From: Bacteroidia bacterium Ga0077558 | GTDB taxonomy: Bacteria; Bacteroidota; Bacteroidia; Chitinophagales; Chitinophagaceae | DNA: 38,812 nt | Direction: 5' to 3' | NCBI GenBank assembly: GCA_001464625.1 | Contig: LNFJ01000084.1 | Span: 1 to 38,812 of the forward strand | Shown here: piece by piece, positions 18,947-27,181 of the stretch | How positions within the stretch are numbered: position 1 is the first letter of the stretch | How the letters are laid out: each line of letters begins with the position of its first letter | Notes under the pieces: model-generated | The model's input: the letters and a program-made list of their open reading frames with translations, nothing else | Told to the model about the DNA's origin: nothing | The model's database searches: none | Made by a program: the position numbers and the translations under genes

Positions 18947-19314
18947 TGGAGGCGACCGGAGTCGAACCGGTGTCCAAACATATTCGCCGAAAGCCTTCTA
19001 CATGTTTATTCAATTTTAGTTTGTCGGGAATTAACTGGAAAAAGACAACCGATTAATTCCTTAGCTGAATAGGCTTAAGCAACTGGCACAGCCTGCAGTT
19101 GCAGCATCTTGTTTTGTTTTTAAGTCGGCGGCGGGGCGTGGTAACAAGCCAACCTGCCCGGCGGCCCTAATGACTACTTAATCACTGATTAGGCAGCCAT
19201 GGCATACTGAGTATTGCCATTTGAGTTTTTCGTATTCAGATTAAACTGCTAATTACGCAACGCAGTACATGCTTATACTCTCAAAGATCTATGCTGTCAA
19301 AACCAAACGCCCCC
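18947..19314 (-). ncRNA. ssrA: Transfer-messenger RNA (tmRNA)
   Basis: Read on the minus strand, the 5' end GGGGGCG (19308-19314) pairs with CGCCTCC at 18948-18954, with one G-U pair, to form the acceptor stem. The T arm with GGTTCGACTCC follows the tRNA-like pattern, and the discriminator A is at 18947. CCA is not encoded, as is common in Bacteroidota. The tag reading frame ends at TAA (19189-19191). The likely tag is GNTQYAMAA (19192-19218), resuming at a GGC codon; the YA-M-AA ending matches the proteolysis tag type of this phylum. Length is about 368 nt. With SmpB it rescues stalled ribosomes and marks the peptides for degradation. Confidence 0.95.
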
Positions 19315-19580
19315 ATTACTTTTATTGAAGCGATTTCAATCAGGATTTTATTTACCAGGCCAATTACTACTATCATCGTCCCTTGCGTCGCACTCTTGTA
19401 CTGTAGGAATTCTACTCCCCATTTTTCGAAGTGCAAAACTGTCTTCCTAATTGGTTTTATTTCAAATCAGCCTGTAAAAATACTACAAATTAAAATTATA
19501 GCCACTACTGAATCAAAACATTTATTTTTTGGCTGTAAAAACCTGACACTTTTAACAAATCAAAGTAGCTTTATCAAATT

Positions 19581-21377
19581 ATGGAGAATAATCGGGAAGC
19601 TTTTTACCACCAACGCATAAAAGAATTAAAAGACGAAAAGGCAAAACAACTGAGCCGCAAAAATCAATTGGCATGGCTACGGTTCTTTTCTATAGTGGCA
19701 GCATTTACAGCAGCATGGTTTCTATGGCCATTTGGCCTACTTCCCGGTCTTGCTTCTTTCATCGTATTTATCGGGCTGTTTATTTACTTTTTAAAACAAG
19801 ACATTAATAATAATGAAGCAATAGAAAATACAAATAGATTAATTACTATTAACGAAGCAGAGTTGCAAGTGCTTTATCATCATTTTCTGCATTTGCCCGA
19901 TGGAAGCAATCACCAAATAGCAACTCATACCTACACAAACGACCTCGATATCTTTGGACGGGCATCTCTTTATCAATACATCAACAGAACTACTTCGCAG
20001 CAGGGCAATAAATTAATTGCAGAATGGCTGATGCACCCGGCTTCGGTACAAGTTATACAGGAAAGGCAGGAAGCGGCAAAAGAGTTAGCAACCAAAAACA
20101 ATTGGCGGCAACAATTAGAAGCTTATGGGGTTTCCGAACCAATTACCCTCGCCACTGAACAAAAAATTACCAAATGGCTTACAGAAGAAAATAAATTTAT
20201 TCATAAAACCGGTTGGAAAATTGTACGAATTCTTTTACCTGCAATAAGTCTTACTATACTTGGTCTTTTTCTTACCGGCGTAATTGAAGCCAACCGCTTT
20301 TTACCTGCTGCAATTCTTTTAATGATCATTGCATTCAGCATTTCAAAACTAGTACTACCTGCACATTACAAACTCAGTAAGGTCGCACCGGAACTGGAAA
20401 CACTATACAATAGCATCGCCTGGATAGAACGACATGATATTAAGAATCCATATCTCCTTCGCTTACAAAAAATCTTTAATCAGCCCGAAGAAAAAGCTTC
20501 TCATAAAATAAAAGGTCTTACACAAATATTAGAAAGATTGGACCTACGCCTTAATTTTATTGTATTTATTCCATTAAACACTTTTCTTTTCTGGGATTTG
20601 CAACAAGTATTCGCTTTAGAAAAATGGAAAGAGAATAATAAACAGAACATTGACCATTGGTTTGCCGGTCTCGCTGAAATGGAAGCTATCTCCACGATTG
20701 GTAATCTCACCTTCAATCATCCTGCATGGACATTTCCAGCTATCAGCAATGAAGAAGCAGTATTTGAAAGTGTTGAATTAGGGCATCCGCTCATTCCAAT
20801 AGATAAAAGGGTAAACAATTCGTTTTCTACAAAGTGTGTTAACCAATTAAATCTTGTTACTGGTTCTAACATGGCAGGAAAAAGCACTTTCCTCCGGAGC
20901 ATTGGTGTAAATATGGTGCTGGCCATGATGGGTGCACCTATCTGTGCCAACAGTCTTACTCTCTCCCACATGAAAGTAATGAGCAGTATGCGCATAAGCG
21001 ACAATCTTGAAGAAAGCACATCTACTTTTTATGCAGAACTTAAAAAACTAAAAGAAATCATAGAAGCCGTAAACCGAAATGAAAAAGTATTCTTGTTATT
21101 AGATGAAATATTGCGTGGCACTAATTCAGCCGACAGGCATATCGGTTCTAAATCACTTATCAAACAATTAATCCATCACAATGCTGCAGGTGTACTTGCC
21201 ACTCATGATTTGGAATTAGCGAAATTGGCAATTGACTATCCCGCCAATATTCAAAATTATCATTTTGATGTTCAGGTTGCCAACGATGAATTGTATTTCG
21301 ACTACAAATTAAAAAGAGGTATCTGCCAAAGCATGAACGCCTCAATATTGATGAAGAAAATCGGGATTGAATTATAA
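19581..21377 (+). CDS. MutS-like ATPase with membrane segments
   Basis: A 598-residue protein with the C-terminal MutS ATPase domain: Walker A TGSNMAGKSTFLRSIG (about 426-441), the STF motif ESTSTFYAEL, Walker B VFLLLDEILRGTNSADR and the THD signature. A MutS lever/core region precedes it. The mismatch-recognition domains I and II are absent. Instead there are two pairs of membrane helices (about 32-70 and 213-262), so it is probably membrane-bound and not a classical mismatch-repair MutS. Similar proteins occur across Bacteroidota, usually annotated only as MutS-like. A TAGCTTTA element at 19566-19573 may be its -7 box, which would give a very short or absent leader. Confidence 0.9.
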   Translation: MENNREAFYHQRIKELKDEKAKQLSRKNQLAWLRFFSIVAAFTAAWFLWPFGLLPGLASFIVFIGLFIYFLKQDINNNEAIENTNRLITINEAELQVLYHHFLHLPDGSNHQIATHTYTNDLDIFGRASLYQYINRTTSQQGNKLIAEWLMHPASVQVIQERQEAAKELATKNNWRQQLEAYGVSEPITLATEQKITKWLTEENKFIHKTGWKIVRILLPAISLTILGLFLTGVIEANRFLPAAILLMIIAFSISKLVLPAHYKLSKVAPELETLYNSIAWIERHDIKNPYLLRLQKIFNQPEEKASHKIKGLTQILERLDLRLNFIVFIPLNTFLFWDLQQVFALEKWKENNKQNIDHWFAGLAEMEAISTIGNLTFNHPAWTFPAISNEEAVFESVELGHPLIPIDKRVNNSFSTKCVNQLNLVTGSNMAGKSTFLRSIGVNMVLAMMGAPICANSLTLSHMKVMSSMRISDNLEESTSTFYAELKKLKEIIEAVNRNEKVFLLLDEILRGTNSADRHIGSKSLIKQLIHHNAAGVLATHDLELAKLAIDYPANIQNYHFDVQVANDELYFDYKLKRGICQSMNASILMKKIGIEL

Positions 21378-21391
21378 AATACTGTTGAATC

Positions 21392-21754
21392 TTAGTCTTT
21401 CTTATAAAAAGACACTCCATTAATAAGTATAAAAAACGATGCGCATATCTTTTCTTTCAGAGATATTTTTTCCAAATTCTCATTTAATATTTGGATTCTC
21501 ATAATCCGCATGCCAACAGTTCCATTAAAAATAATAAATGATAAAAATCTGTAAATAACAAGAAATACTAAAATATAAACTACATCTGCAATTGACCTTT
21601 GCAATTTTGTTAATACATCAACCGGAAGCGAAAAAGCTACGATTAAGAATAAAGCCAACACAATAGCTGCATCAATAATGCCTGAAACATTTTTAGTAAC
21701 AAGACCAGCTTCTTCTACTTCTAACTCGCTGCTAACATGAACATCTCTATTCAT
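21392..21754 (-). CDS. RDD-family membrane protein
   Basis: A 120-residue protein with two or three hydrophobic segments (AAIVLALFLIVAFSL, ADVVYILVFLVIYRFLSFIIF) and an RDD-like core: ..IIDAAIVL early, then NGTVGMRIMRIQIL, the loop motif typical of the family. RDD proteins are small integral membrane proteins, some linked to transport; function here is unknown. It is shorter than many members and ends soon after the third segment. It converges on the MutS-like gene 14 bp away and lies 61 bp downstream of rseP on the same strand. Confidence 0.8.
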   Translation of the reverse strand: MNRDVHVSSELEVEEAGLVTKNVSGIIDAAIVLALFLIVAFSLPVDVLTKLQRSIADVVYILVFLVIYRFLSFIIFNGTVGMRIMRIQILNENLEKISLKEKICASFFILINGVSFYKKD

Positions 21755-21815
21755 AGTAGAAAGTTTAAAAATTTCTACTCCTAATTTAGGACAAAAAAAT
21801 TATTTCTCCCAGAAC

Positions 21816-23195
21816 TTATTTTCCCCAGCCAAACCAATCATTACCATTCGCATACAACATCAAAGCAATTAGTATCACAAACCCTGCAACTTGTGCATAC
21901 TCCATAAACTTATCGCTTGGTTTTCTTCCGGTGATCATTTCCCAGAGGGTAAACATTACATGGCCGCCATCCAACCCTGGAATTGGCAATATGTTCATGA
22001 ATGCAAGTATTACAGAAAGCATTGCTGTTAATCTCCAGAAAGATTCCCAATCCCAAACTGGTGAAAATATAGAGCCCATTGATTTAAAACCACCAACTGC
22101 TTTATATCCTTCCGTCTTTGGATTAACGATTGCTTTAAATTGAGTTACATAATCATTCAATTCAGTGAAAGTCATTTTAACACCTGCTGGAAAAGCTGGG
22201 AAGAAATTATACTTAGTCACTTCATATTTCAACCAGCCAAGACTATCTAATTGCTGCATCGAACCATATGGGTTAAATCCTATTTGTCCTTCTTCATTTA
22301 TTTTAGAAACAAAACTTGTATCTCTTCCATCCCTGTTCACTGTGATTAAAACATCCTTGTTCTTTTTTGTTTCAAGAATACTAGTCAACTCATCAAAATA
22401 ACCAAATCGCACCGAGTCAATACCAACTATCAGATCATTCTTGCGAAGCCCGGCCTTATATGCTCTCGAAGTGTCATTTACATTCAATACCATCGCAGGA
22501 TAACGAGGCTCAATAAATCCGCTTCTTTTTTTGTTCTTGTTATCTATTAGCTGCCCGATAAATCTCTCAGACAATGTAAGTTCCATCGGCTTGCCATCTC
22601 TTTCAATCTGGACAACAGAACCGGTAATCAATTTCTTTTTAAAACGGGTAAGATCATAAACTTCTTTTCCATCTACACCAATAATCTTATCTCCATTTCT
22701 AAAACCATTTTGAATTAAGGTGCTATCACCAATATGCACCCCATACTTCATCGAACTGGATGGAACTTTCTTATCGCCCCATATCATTAATATAAAAGCA
22801 TAAATAACAAAGGCTGTAAGAATGTTCATGATCACACCACCCAACATTACAATCAAACGCTGCCAAGCCGGCTTACTTCTAAACTCCCATGGCTGTGGAG
22901 GTTGTTTCATTTGCTCTTTGTCCATACTCTCATCGATCATTCCAGATATTTTTACATATCCACCCAATGGCAACCAACCAATACCATACACGGTATCGCC
23001 TACTTTCTTTTTTACCAATGCAAACCAGGGGTCAAAGAATAGAAAGAATTTCTCTACCCGGCACTTAAACCATCTTGCAGTAATATAATGTCCAAATTCA
23101 TGCAGGATAACGAGTATGGATAAAGACAGGATCAACTGTCCTGCTTTAATCCCTACCACAGACCAGTTAATGGCTAAAAATTCAAATACACTCAT
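21816..23195 (-). CDS. rseP: Site-2 membrane metalloprotease RseP
   Basis: A 459-residue intramembrane zinc protease. The HEFGH active-site motif is at residues 32-36 in the first membrane helix. Two PDZ-like domains lie in the middle (about 135-215 and 220-300; GDKIIGVDGKEV, NDLIVGIDSVRFG). The second metal-binding motif NILPIPGLDGGH is near residue 405, followed by a last membrane helix (VAGFVILIALMLYAN). It cleaves membrane-spanning anti-sigma factors and leftover signal peptides. It follows dxr by 58 bp on the same strand, a common arrangement in Bacteroidota. Length agrees with the family. Confidence 0.96.
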   Translation of the reverse strand: MSVFEFLAINWSVVGIKAGQLILSLSILVILHEFGHYITARWFKCRVEKFFLFFDPWFALVKKKVGDTVYGIGWLPLGGYVKISGMIDESMDKEQMKQPPQPWEFRSKPAWQRLIVMLGGVIMNILTAFVIYAFILMIWGDKKVPSSSMKYGVHIGDSTLIQNGFRNGDKIIGVDGKEVYDLTRFKKKLITGSVVQIERDGKPMELTLSERFIGQLIDNKNKKRSGFIEPRYPAMVLNVNDTSRAYKAGLRKNDLIVGIDSVRFGYFDELTSILETKKNKDVLITVNRDGRDTSFVSKINEEGQIGFNPYGSMQQLDSLGWLKYEVTKYNFFPAFPAGVKMTFTELNDYVTQFKAIVNPKTEGYKAVGGFKSMGSIFSPVWDWESFWRLTAMLSVILAFMNILPIPGLDGGHVMFTLWEMITGRKPSDKFMEYAQVAGFVILIALMLYANGNDWFGWGK

Positions 23196-23253
23196 AGTTA
23201 TATAATAAAATAAAAAATCCCAAACCTATAAAGCAGATTTAGAATTCCGGTTT

Positions 23254-24423
23254 TTACAGTTTGATTAAATCGGCAGCGAAGTTACGAGCCTCCCCATCGC
23301 TTTCAAAATATTCCTCCAGCGTAGGATTGGCGATAAAAGGGATTGATTGCATGGCTTTTTCGATAACATCTGTCATATCCAGGAAGTTGATTCTATTGCG
23401 TAGAAAGGCATACACAGCAATTTCATTCGCTGCATTCATTACACAAGGCAGGTTACCACCCTTATTCAATGCATCAATCGCTAAACCTAAATTTCTGAAT
23501 GTTTTAACATCAGGCTCCTCAAAACTCAGAGTATTTATCTTTTTAAAATCATAGCGGGGAAAGTCATTTTTAATTCTTTTTGGAAATGCCAGTGCATATT
23601 GAATGGGCAGTTTCATATCCGGCAAGCCCATTTGTGCTTTTATACTTCCATCTTCAAACTGCACCATACTGTGAATAATACTTTGCGGATGAATTACCAC
23701 CTGCACTTGCTCAGGCTTCAAATTAAATAGCCATTTAGCTTCGATCATCTCGAGCCCTTTATTCATTAAAGTGGCAGAGTCGATAGTGATCTTTGCACCC
23801 ATTGTCCAGTTAGGATGTTGCAATGCATGTTCTCTTTTTACATTCACCAAATAATTTGGCTTGCGGCCAATAAACGGACCACCGGATGCTGTAAGAATTA
23901 CTTTTTCAATTTTGTTCCTTGTTTCACCAACCAAACACTGAAAAATAGCAGAATGCTCAGAATCGATTGGAATAATAGGAACCCTATACTCAACTGCTTT
24001 GCGCATTACAATATCACCAGCTACTACTAATGTTTCCTTATTTGCAAGACCAATTATCTTTCCATTCTCAATTGCTTTTAATGTTGGTTTTAGTCCCGCA
24101 TAGCCAACAATAGCAGCCAGCATAAAATCGTAGCAATCCATTGAGGCTACTTCTTCTAATGCTTTTTCCCCGGCAAATACTTTTACATCCGTTGAAGCCA
24201 ATGCTTCTTTTACTTTAGCATATTTCTTCTCATCGCCAATCACCACTACGTTAGGATTGAACTTAAGAGCTTGTTCAATTAGCAATTCATCATTATGATG
24301 TGCTGTTAAAACTTCGGCAGAAAATAAATCAGGGTTAGCTTCAATAACATCTAAGGCCTGGGTGCCGATGGAACCCGTAGAACCGAATATAGCAATGCGT
24401 TTTATCGTCAATTCTGAACTCAT
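23254..24423 (-). CDS. dxr: 1-deoxy-D-xylulose-5-phosphate reductoisomerase
   Basis: A 389-residue enzyme of the MEP isoprenoid pathway that converts DXP to MEP with NADPH. The N-terminal dinucleotide-binding motif GSTGSIGTQALDVI is at about 14-27. The catalytic and metal-binding region shows DSEHSAIFQC, ASGGPF, and MNKGLEMIEAKWLF with the conserved Glu and His residues. Length is typical. It lies between the GH3-family gene (15 bp upstream) and rseP and is likely in one operon with them. Confidence 0.97.
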   Translation of the reverse strand: MSSELTIKRIAIFGSTGSIGTQALDVIEANPDLFSAEVLTAHHNDELLIEQALKFNPNVVVIGDEKKYAKVKEALASTDVKVFAGEKALEEVASMDCYDFMLAAIVGYAGLKPTLKAIENGKIIGLANKETLVVAGDIVMRKAVEYRVPIIPIDSEHSAIFQCLVGETRNKIEKVILTASGGPFIGRKPNYLVNVKREHALQHPNWTMGAKITIDSATLMNKGLEMIEAKWLFNLKPEQVQVVIHPQSIIHSMVQFEDGSIKAQMGLPDMKLPIQYALAFPKRIKNDFPRYDFKKINTLSFEEPDVKTFRNLGLAIDALNKGGNLPCVMNAANEIAVYAFLRNRINFLDMTDVIEKAMQSIPFIANPTLEEYFESDGEARNFAADLIKL

Positions 24424-24438
24424 GTTTGTTTCGAATTA

Positions 24439-25935
24439 TTATTCTCCCTTCCATTTTACCAACTCATCTGCAATTTTTCTATCGTTGCTAAGGCGGGGCA
24501 CTTTATTCTGTCCGCCTAATTTACCAATTGATTTCATGTAATCAATAAAACCATTTTTGCGAACGGCGGTTATTTTTAAAGGTGTAAGAATATTACCGCC
24601 TACCAGATCATCATAATATACGTTCTTCTCTCGTAGTCTATGGTCAATTTTCGCTGCAAAGGCTTCCATATTTTCCGGCTTGTTTTCAAATTCAACAAAC
24701 CATTCATGATAAGATTTGCCTTTGTCACTGCTTACAAAAGGTGCTACTGTAAATTCTGTTACCTGTATATTGTCTTCTGCAGCTGCTTTTAGTAAACTGT
24801 ATTCAACCTCTTCGCCTATTACATGTTCGCCAAAAGCAGAAATAAAATGCTTGGTGCGGCCTGTTACTACCAACCGGTATGGATCTGTAGAAAGAAACTT
24901 CACCGTGTCTCCTAAATTGTATCCCCATAACCCGGCATTACTATTAATGATAAGAGCATAGTTCTCTCCTACCTTTACATCTTTCAATGATAATCTGGTT
25001 GGATTTTCATTAAAAATTTCTCCTGCCGGTACAAATTCAAAAAAGATTCCGCTATTACTATTCAACAGCAATCCTTCTGCATCCTGCGAATCCTGGAAAG
25101 CAAAAAAACCTTCACTGGCAGGAAACAATTCTATTGTGTCAATTTTTCGGCCAATGCTTTCCAGCAGTTTAGCTTTATAGGGTTCAAAGTTTACACCGCC
25201 CTGTACCATCACACTAAAGTTTGGAAATAATTCGCCGACTTTTTTTCCGCTTCTTTTTATCAGCTCATCAAAGTACATCTGCATCCACGGTGGTATGCCG
25301 CTGATGAGTGACATATTTTGATTGATCGTTTCATCAACTATCTTATTTAGTTTGGTTTCCCAATCTTCAATGCAATTGGTTTCATATGAAGGCATTTGGT
25401 TAGTACGGAGATATTTTGGCACATGGTGATTAACGATGCCACTTAATCTGCCCGTTGGAATGCCTCCCACTCTTTCCAACTCCGGCGAGCCGGAAAGAAA
25501 AATCAATTTACCGTCTGCAAATTTTGTATTGCCTGTTTCAGCCATATAGCAAAGCAGTGCATTACGGGCAGTATTGATATGATTGGGAATGGAATCTTTT
25601 GTAATCGGGATATATTTGGTGCCACTGGTTGTGCCTGAAGTTTTGGCAAAATAGATGGGCTTGCCTTTCCACAACACATTATGTTTGCCCTCCTTGATCT
25701 TATCTACCCAGGGACGCATCTGCTCATAATCCCGTATAGGGATGGCCTGCCGAAACTCTTCGTAAGAACCCACTTTGTCCAGGCCCGATTCCTTACCTAT
25801 TTCTGTGACCCGGCCCACTTTTATAAGTCCTTTGAGGATATTTTCCTGGTCGGCCACAGCAGTGGTCATACCTTTGCGGATACCTTTATATATATAAGAA
25901 GCGAAAGGCCGGGCTAAGAATGACTTGATTTTCAT
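24439..25935 (-). CDS. GH3-family (ANL-type) acyl-acid amido synthetase-like protein
   Basis: A 498-residue member of the GH3 auxin-responsive promoter family. The adenylate-forming motifs are visible: a phosphate loop TSGTTSGTKYIPIT (about 99-112), FPASEGFFAF in place of the A5 motif, and VTGRTKHFISAFGEHV. Plant relatives join amino acids to auxin or jasmonate. In Bacteroidota the substrate is unknown, so no specific reaction is claimed. It is probably the first gene of the leftward operon with dxr and rseP. Its start is 243 bp from divergent rplU. Confidence 0.92.
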   Translation of the reverse strand: MKIKSFLARPFASYIYKGIRKGMTTAVADQENILKGLIKVGRVTEIGKESGLDKVGSYEEFRQAIPIRDYEQMRPWVDKIKEGKHNVLWKGKPIYFAKTSGTTSGTKYIPITKDSIPNHINTARNALLCYMAETGNTKFADGKLIFLSGSPELERVGGIPTGRLSGIVNHHVPKYLRTNQMPSYETNCIEDWETKLNKIVDETINQNMSLISGIPPWMQMYFDELIKRSGKKVGELFPNFSVMVQGGVNFEPYKAKLLESIGRKIDTIELFPASEGFFAFQDSQDAEGLLLNSNSGIFFEFVPAGEIFNENPTRLSLKDVKVGENYALIINSNAGLWGYNLGDTVKFLSTDPYRLVVTGRTKHFISAFGEHVIGEEVEYSLLKAAAEDNIQVTEFTVAPFVSSDKGKSYHEWFVEFENKPENMEAFAAKIDHRLREKNVYYDDLVGGNILTPLKITAVRKNGFIDYMKSIGKLGGQNKVPRLSNDRKIADELVKWKGE

Positions 25936-26128
25936 CCGAAATGGTTCATTTTTTATGTTGAGGACGGATGCTCATTTCCTGTCAAAATTTTCATTTTCTG
26001 TTAGTTATGTGAAAATTTGGGCAGCGTAATTTATATGCTAAGTAACAGAAAACCCCAAAGGGGTACAAATATAACTGATGCCCCGTCAAAAAGGGGGTAT
26101 TTAATGTTCATAAATCTTTGATTACCCG

Positions 26129-26159
26129 TTTGCGGGTACGATTTTTCCCCTTACCTTTG
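26129..26159 (+). promoter_or_regulatory. Bacteroidota-type promoter of rplU-rpmA
   Basis: TTTG at 26129-26132, 19 nt of spacer, then TACCTTTG at 26152-26159. This is an exact match to the -33/-7 consensus TTTG-N19-TAnnTTTG of the primary Bacteroidota sigma factor. Transcription would begin a few bases on, leaving a leader of about 15 nt before the rplU start codon. Short hairpins (for example ACCCC-AAA-GGGGT near 26053) lie further upstream. Confidence 0.85.
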
Positions 26160-26178
26160 CCGTCCTAATTTTAATAGT

Positions 26179-26469
26179 ATGATAGCTGTAATAAAAGTAG
26201 CCGGACAACAGTTCAAAGTAGAAAAAGATCAGACTTTGTACGTACCTCGTTTAGAAGGTAAAGCCGGTGATAAGGTAGAAGGCATTGAAGTATTATTGGC
26301 ATCTGCCGATGGTAAATTATCTGTAGGAACAACTGTTGCTGCTGAGATCATTGACCAGGTAAAAGGTGATACGGTAATTGCTTACAAGCAAAAAAGAAGA
26401 AAAGGTTTTCACAAAAAGAAAGGACACCGTACAGCCTATACAAAAATTAAAGTAACAAGTATTGCTTGA
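26179..26469 (+). CDS. rplU: 50S ribosomal protein bL21
   Basis: A 96-residue ribosomal protein with the family opening MIAVIKVAGQQFKVEKDQ and the C-terminal RNA-binding segment KQKRRKGFHKKKGHRTAYTKIKV. It binds 23S rRNA in the large subunit. It is the first gene of the rplU-rpmA pair, transcribed from the strong promoter just upstream; rpmA follows after 54 bp. Confidence 0.98.
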   Translation: MIAVIKVAGQQFKVEKDQTLYVPRLEGKAGDKVEGIEVLLASADGKLSVGTTVAAEIIDQVKGDTVIAYKQKRRKGFHKKKGHRTAYTKIKVTSIA

Positions 26470-26523
26470 TCAGTTTTCTTTTGAACTGATAAACTAATTA
26501 ACTCATCAATTTAATTTAATACA

Positions 26524-26784
26524 ATGGCACATAAGAAAGGTGAAGGTAGCGTAAAGAACGGCCGTGATTCACACAGCAAACGTCTTGGTGTAAAAATCTT
26601 CGGCGGTCAACCTGCAATCAATGGCAACATTATCGTTCGTCAACGTGGTACCACTTATCATCCCGGAAAAAATGTTGGAGTAGGAAGAGACTTCACATTA
26701 TTTGCATTAACTGATGGTCTTGTTGAATTCCGTAAAGGAAGAAATGATAAGACATTTGTTTCAATTGCACCAGTAGAAGCATAA
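26524..26784 (+). CDS. rpmA: 50S ribosomal protein bL27
   Basis: An 86-residue protein starting [20 protein letters not shown], the bL27 N-terminal arm that reaches the peptidyl-transferase centre; then LGVKIFGGQ and [18 protein letters not shown]. The start has no long N-terminal extension of the kind cleaved in Firmicutes. It follows rplU in the usual order. The spacer holds a small hairpin (TCAGTT/AACTGA) of unknown role. Confidence 0.98.
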   Translation: MAHKKGEGSVKNGRDSHSKRLGVKIFGGQPAINGNIIVRQRGTTYHPGKNVGVGRDFTLFALTDGLVEFRKGRNDKTFVSIAPVEA

Positions 26785-26824
26785 GCCGGTTTGCTAGCCC
26801 GTTTAGAATTTTGTGGAAAAAAAA

Positions 26825-26855
26825 TTTGGGTAGTATAAAATAATTGTTATTTTTA
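26825..26855 (+). promoter_or_regulatory. Promoter of the H1-like peptide gene
   Basis: TTTG at 26825-26828, 19 nt, then TATTTTTA at 26848-26855 (one mismatch to TAnnTTTG). The start codon is at 26898, so the leader would be about 35-40 nt. It lies 40 bp after rpmA, which indicates that the small gene has its own promoter. Confidence 0.65.
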
Positions 26856-26897
26856 CTATCGTTAACCCATTTATACTAACATTAAATTCTAAACAAA

Positions 26898-26996
26898 ATG
26901 GCTACTAAGAAAAAAGCTGCAAAAAAAGCGGTAAAGAAAGCGGCTCCTAAAAAGAAAGCTGCTCCTAAGAAGAAAGCTGCTAAGAAAAAGAAATAA
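26898..26996 (+). CDS. Lys/Ala-rich histone H1-like small basic peptide
   Basis: A 32-codon frame from ATG to TAA coding for a peptide made almost only of Lys, Ala and Pro, with the repeat AAPKKK. Half of the residues are Lys. The composition is that of histone H1 C-terminal tails and of small DNA-binding proteins annotated as histone H1-like in Bacteroidota; it probably binds DNA or RNA and may help compact the nucleoid. An 18-bp imperfect tandem repeat (26943-26960 and 26961-26978) shows how it may have grown. It has its own promoter and a strong terminator (27023-27051), which supports it as a real, well-expressed gene despite its size. Confidence 0.8.
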   Translation: MATKKKAAKKAVKKAAPKKKAAPKKKAAKKKK

Positions 26997-27022
26997 GTTG
27001 AAAAACTTTTTCAACTAAAGCT

Positions 27023-27051
27023 AAAGTCCTGATCACTCAGGACTTTTTTTT
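27023..27051 (+). terminator. Intrinsic terminator after the H1-like gene
   Basis: Stem with 10-bp arms (27023-27032 and 27037-27046, core AGTCCTGA), a TCAC loop and a run of eight T (27044-27051). A smaller 9-bp inverted repeat (26997-27015) precedes it directly after the stop codon. Confidence 0.92.
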
Positions 27052-27181
27052 ATGCCCTGCTTTCATAGGGAAAACAACATTTTCATGGCCCTATTTTTTA
27101 CTATTTATTTATTCATAAAATTCTATTGCAAAGAAATTTTTCTGTTCCAGTCTATGAGCAAGTAATTCTTAAATTAGCATC

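Noticed and set aside
18717-19013. Open frame running into the tmRNA 3' end
   Set aside because: It overlaps the LytTR domain coding sequence antisense and the tRNA-like part of ssrA; a well-known false-ORF situation.
19291-19620. Open frame between ssrA and the MutS-like gene
   Set aside because: It overlaps the tmRNA 5' end and the start of the MutS-like gene, and has no family features or Bacteroidota promoter.
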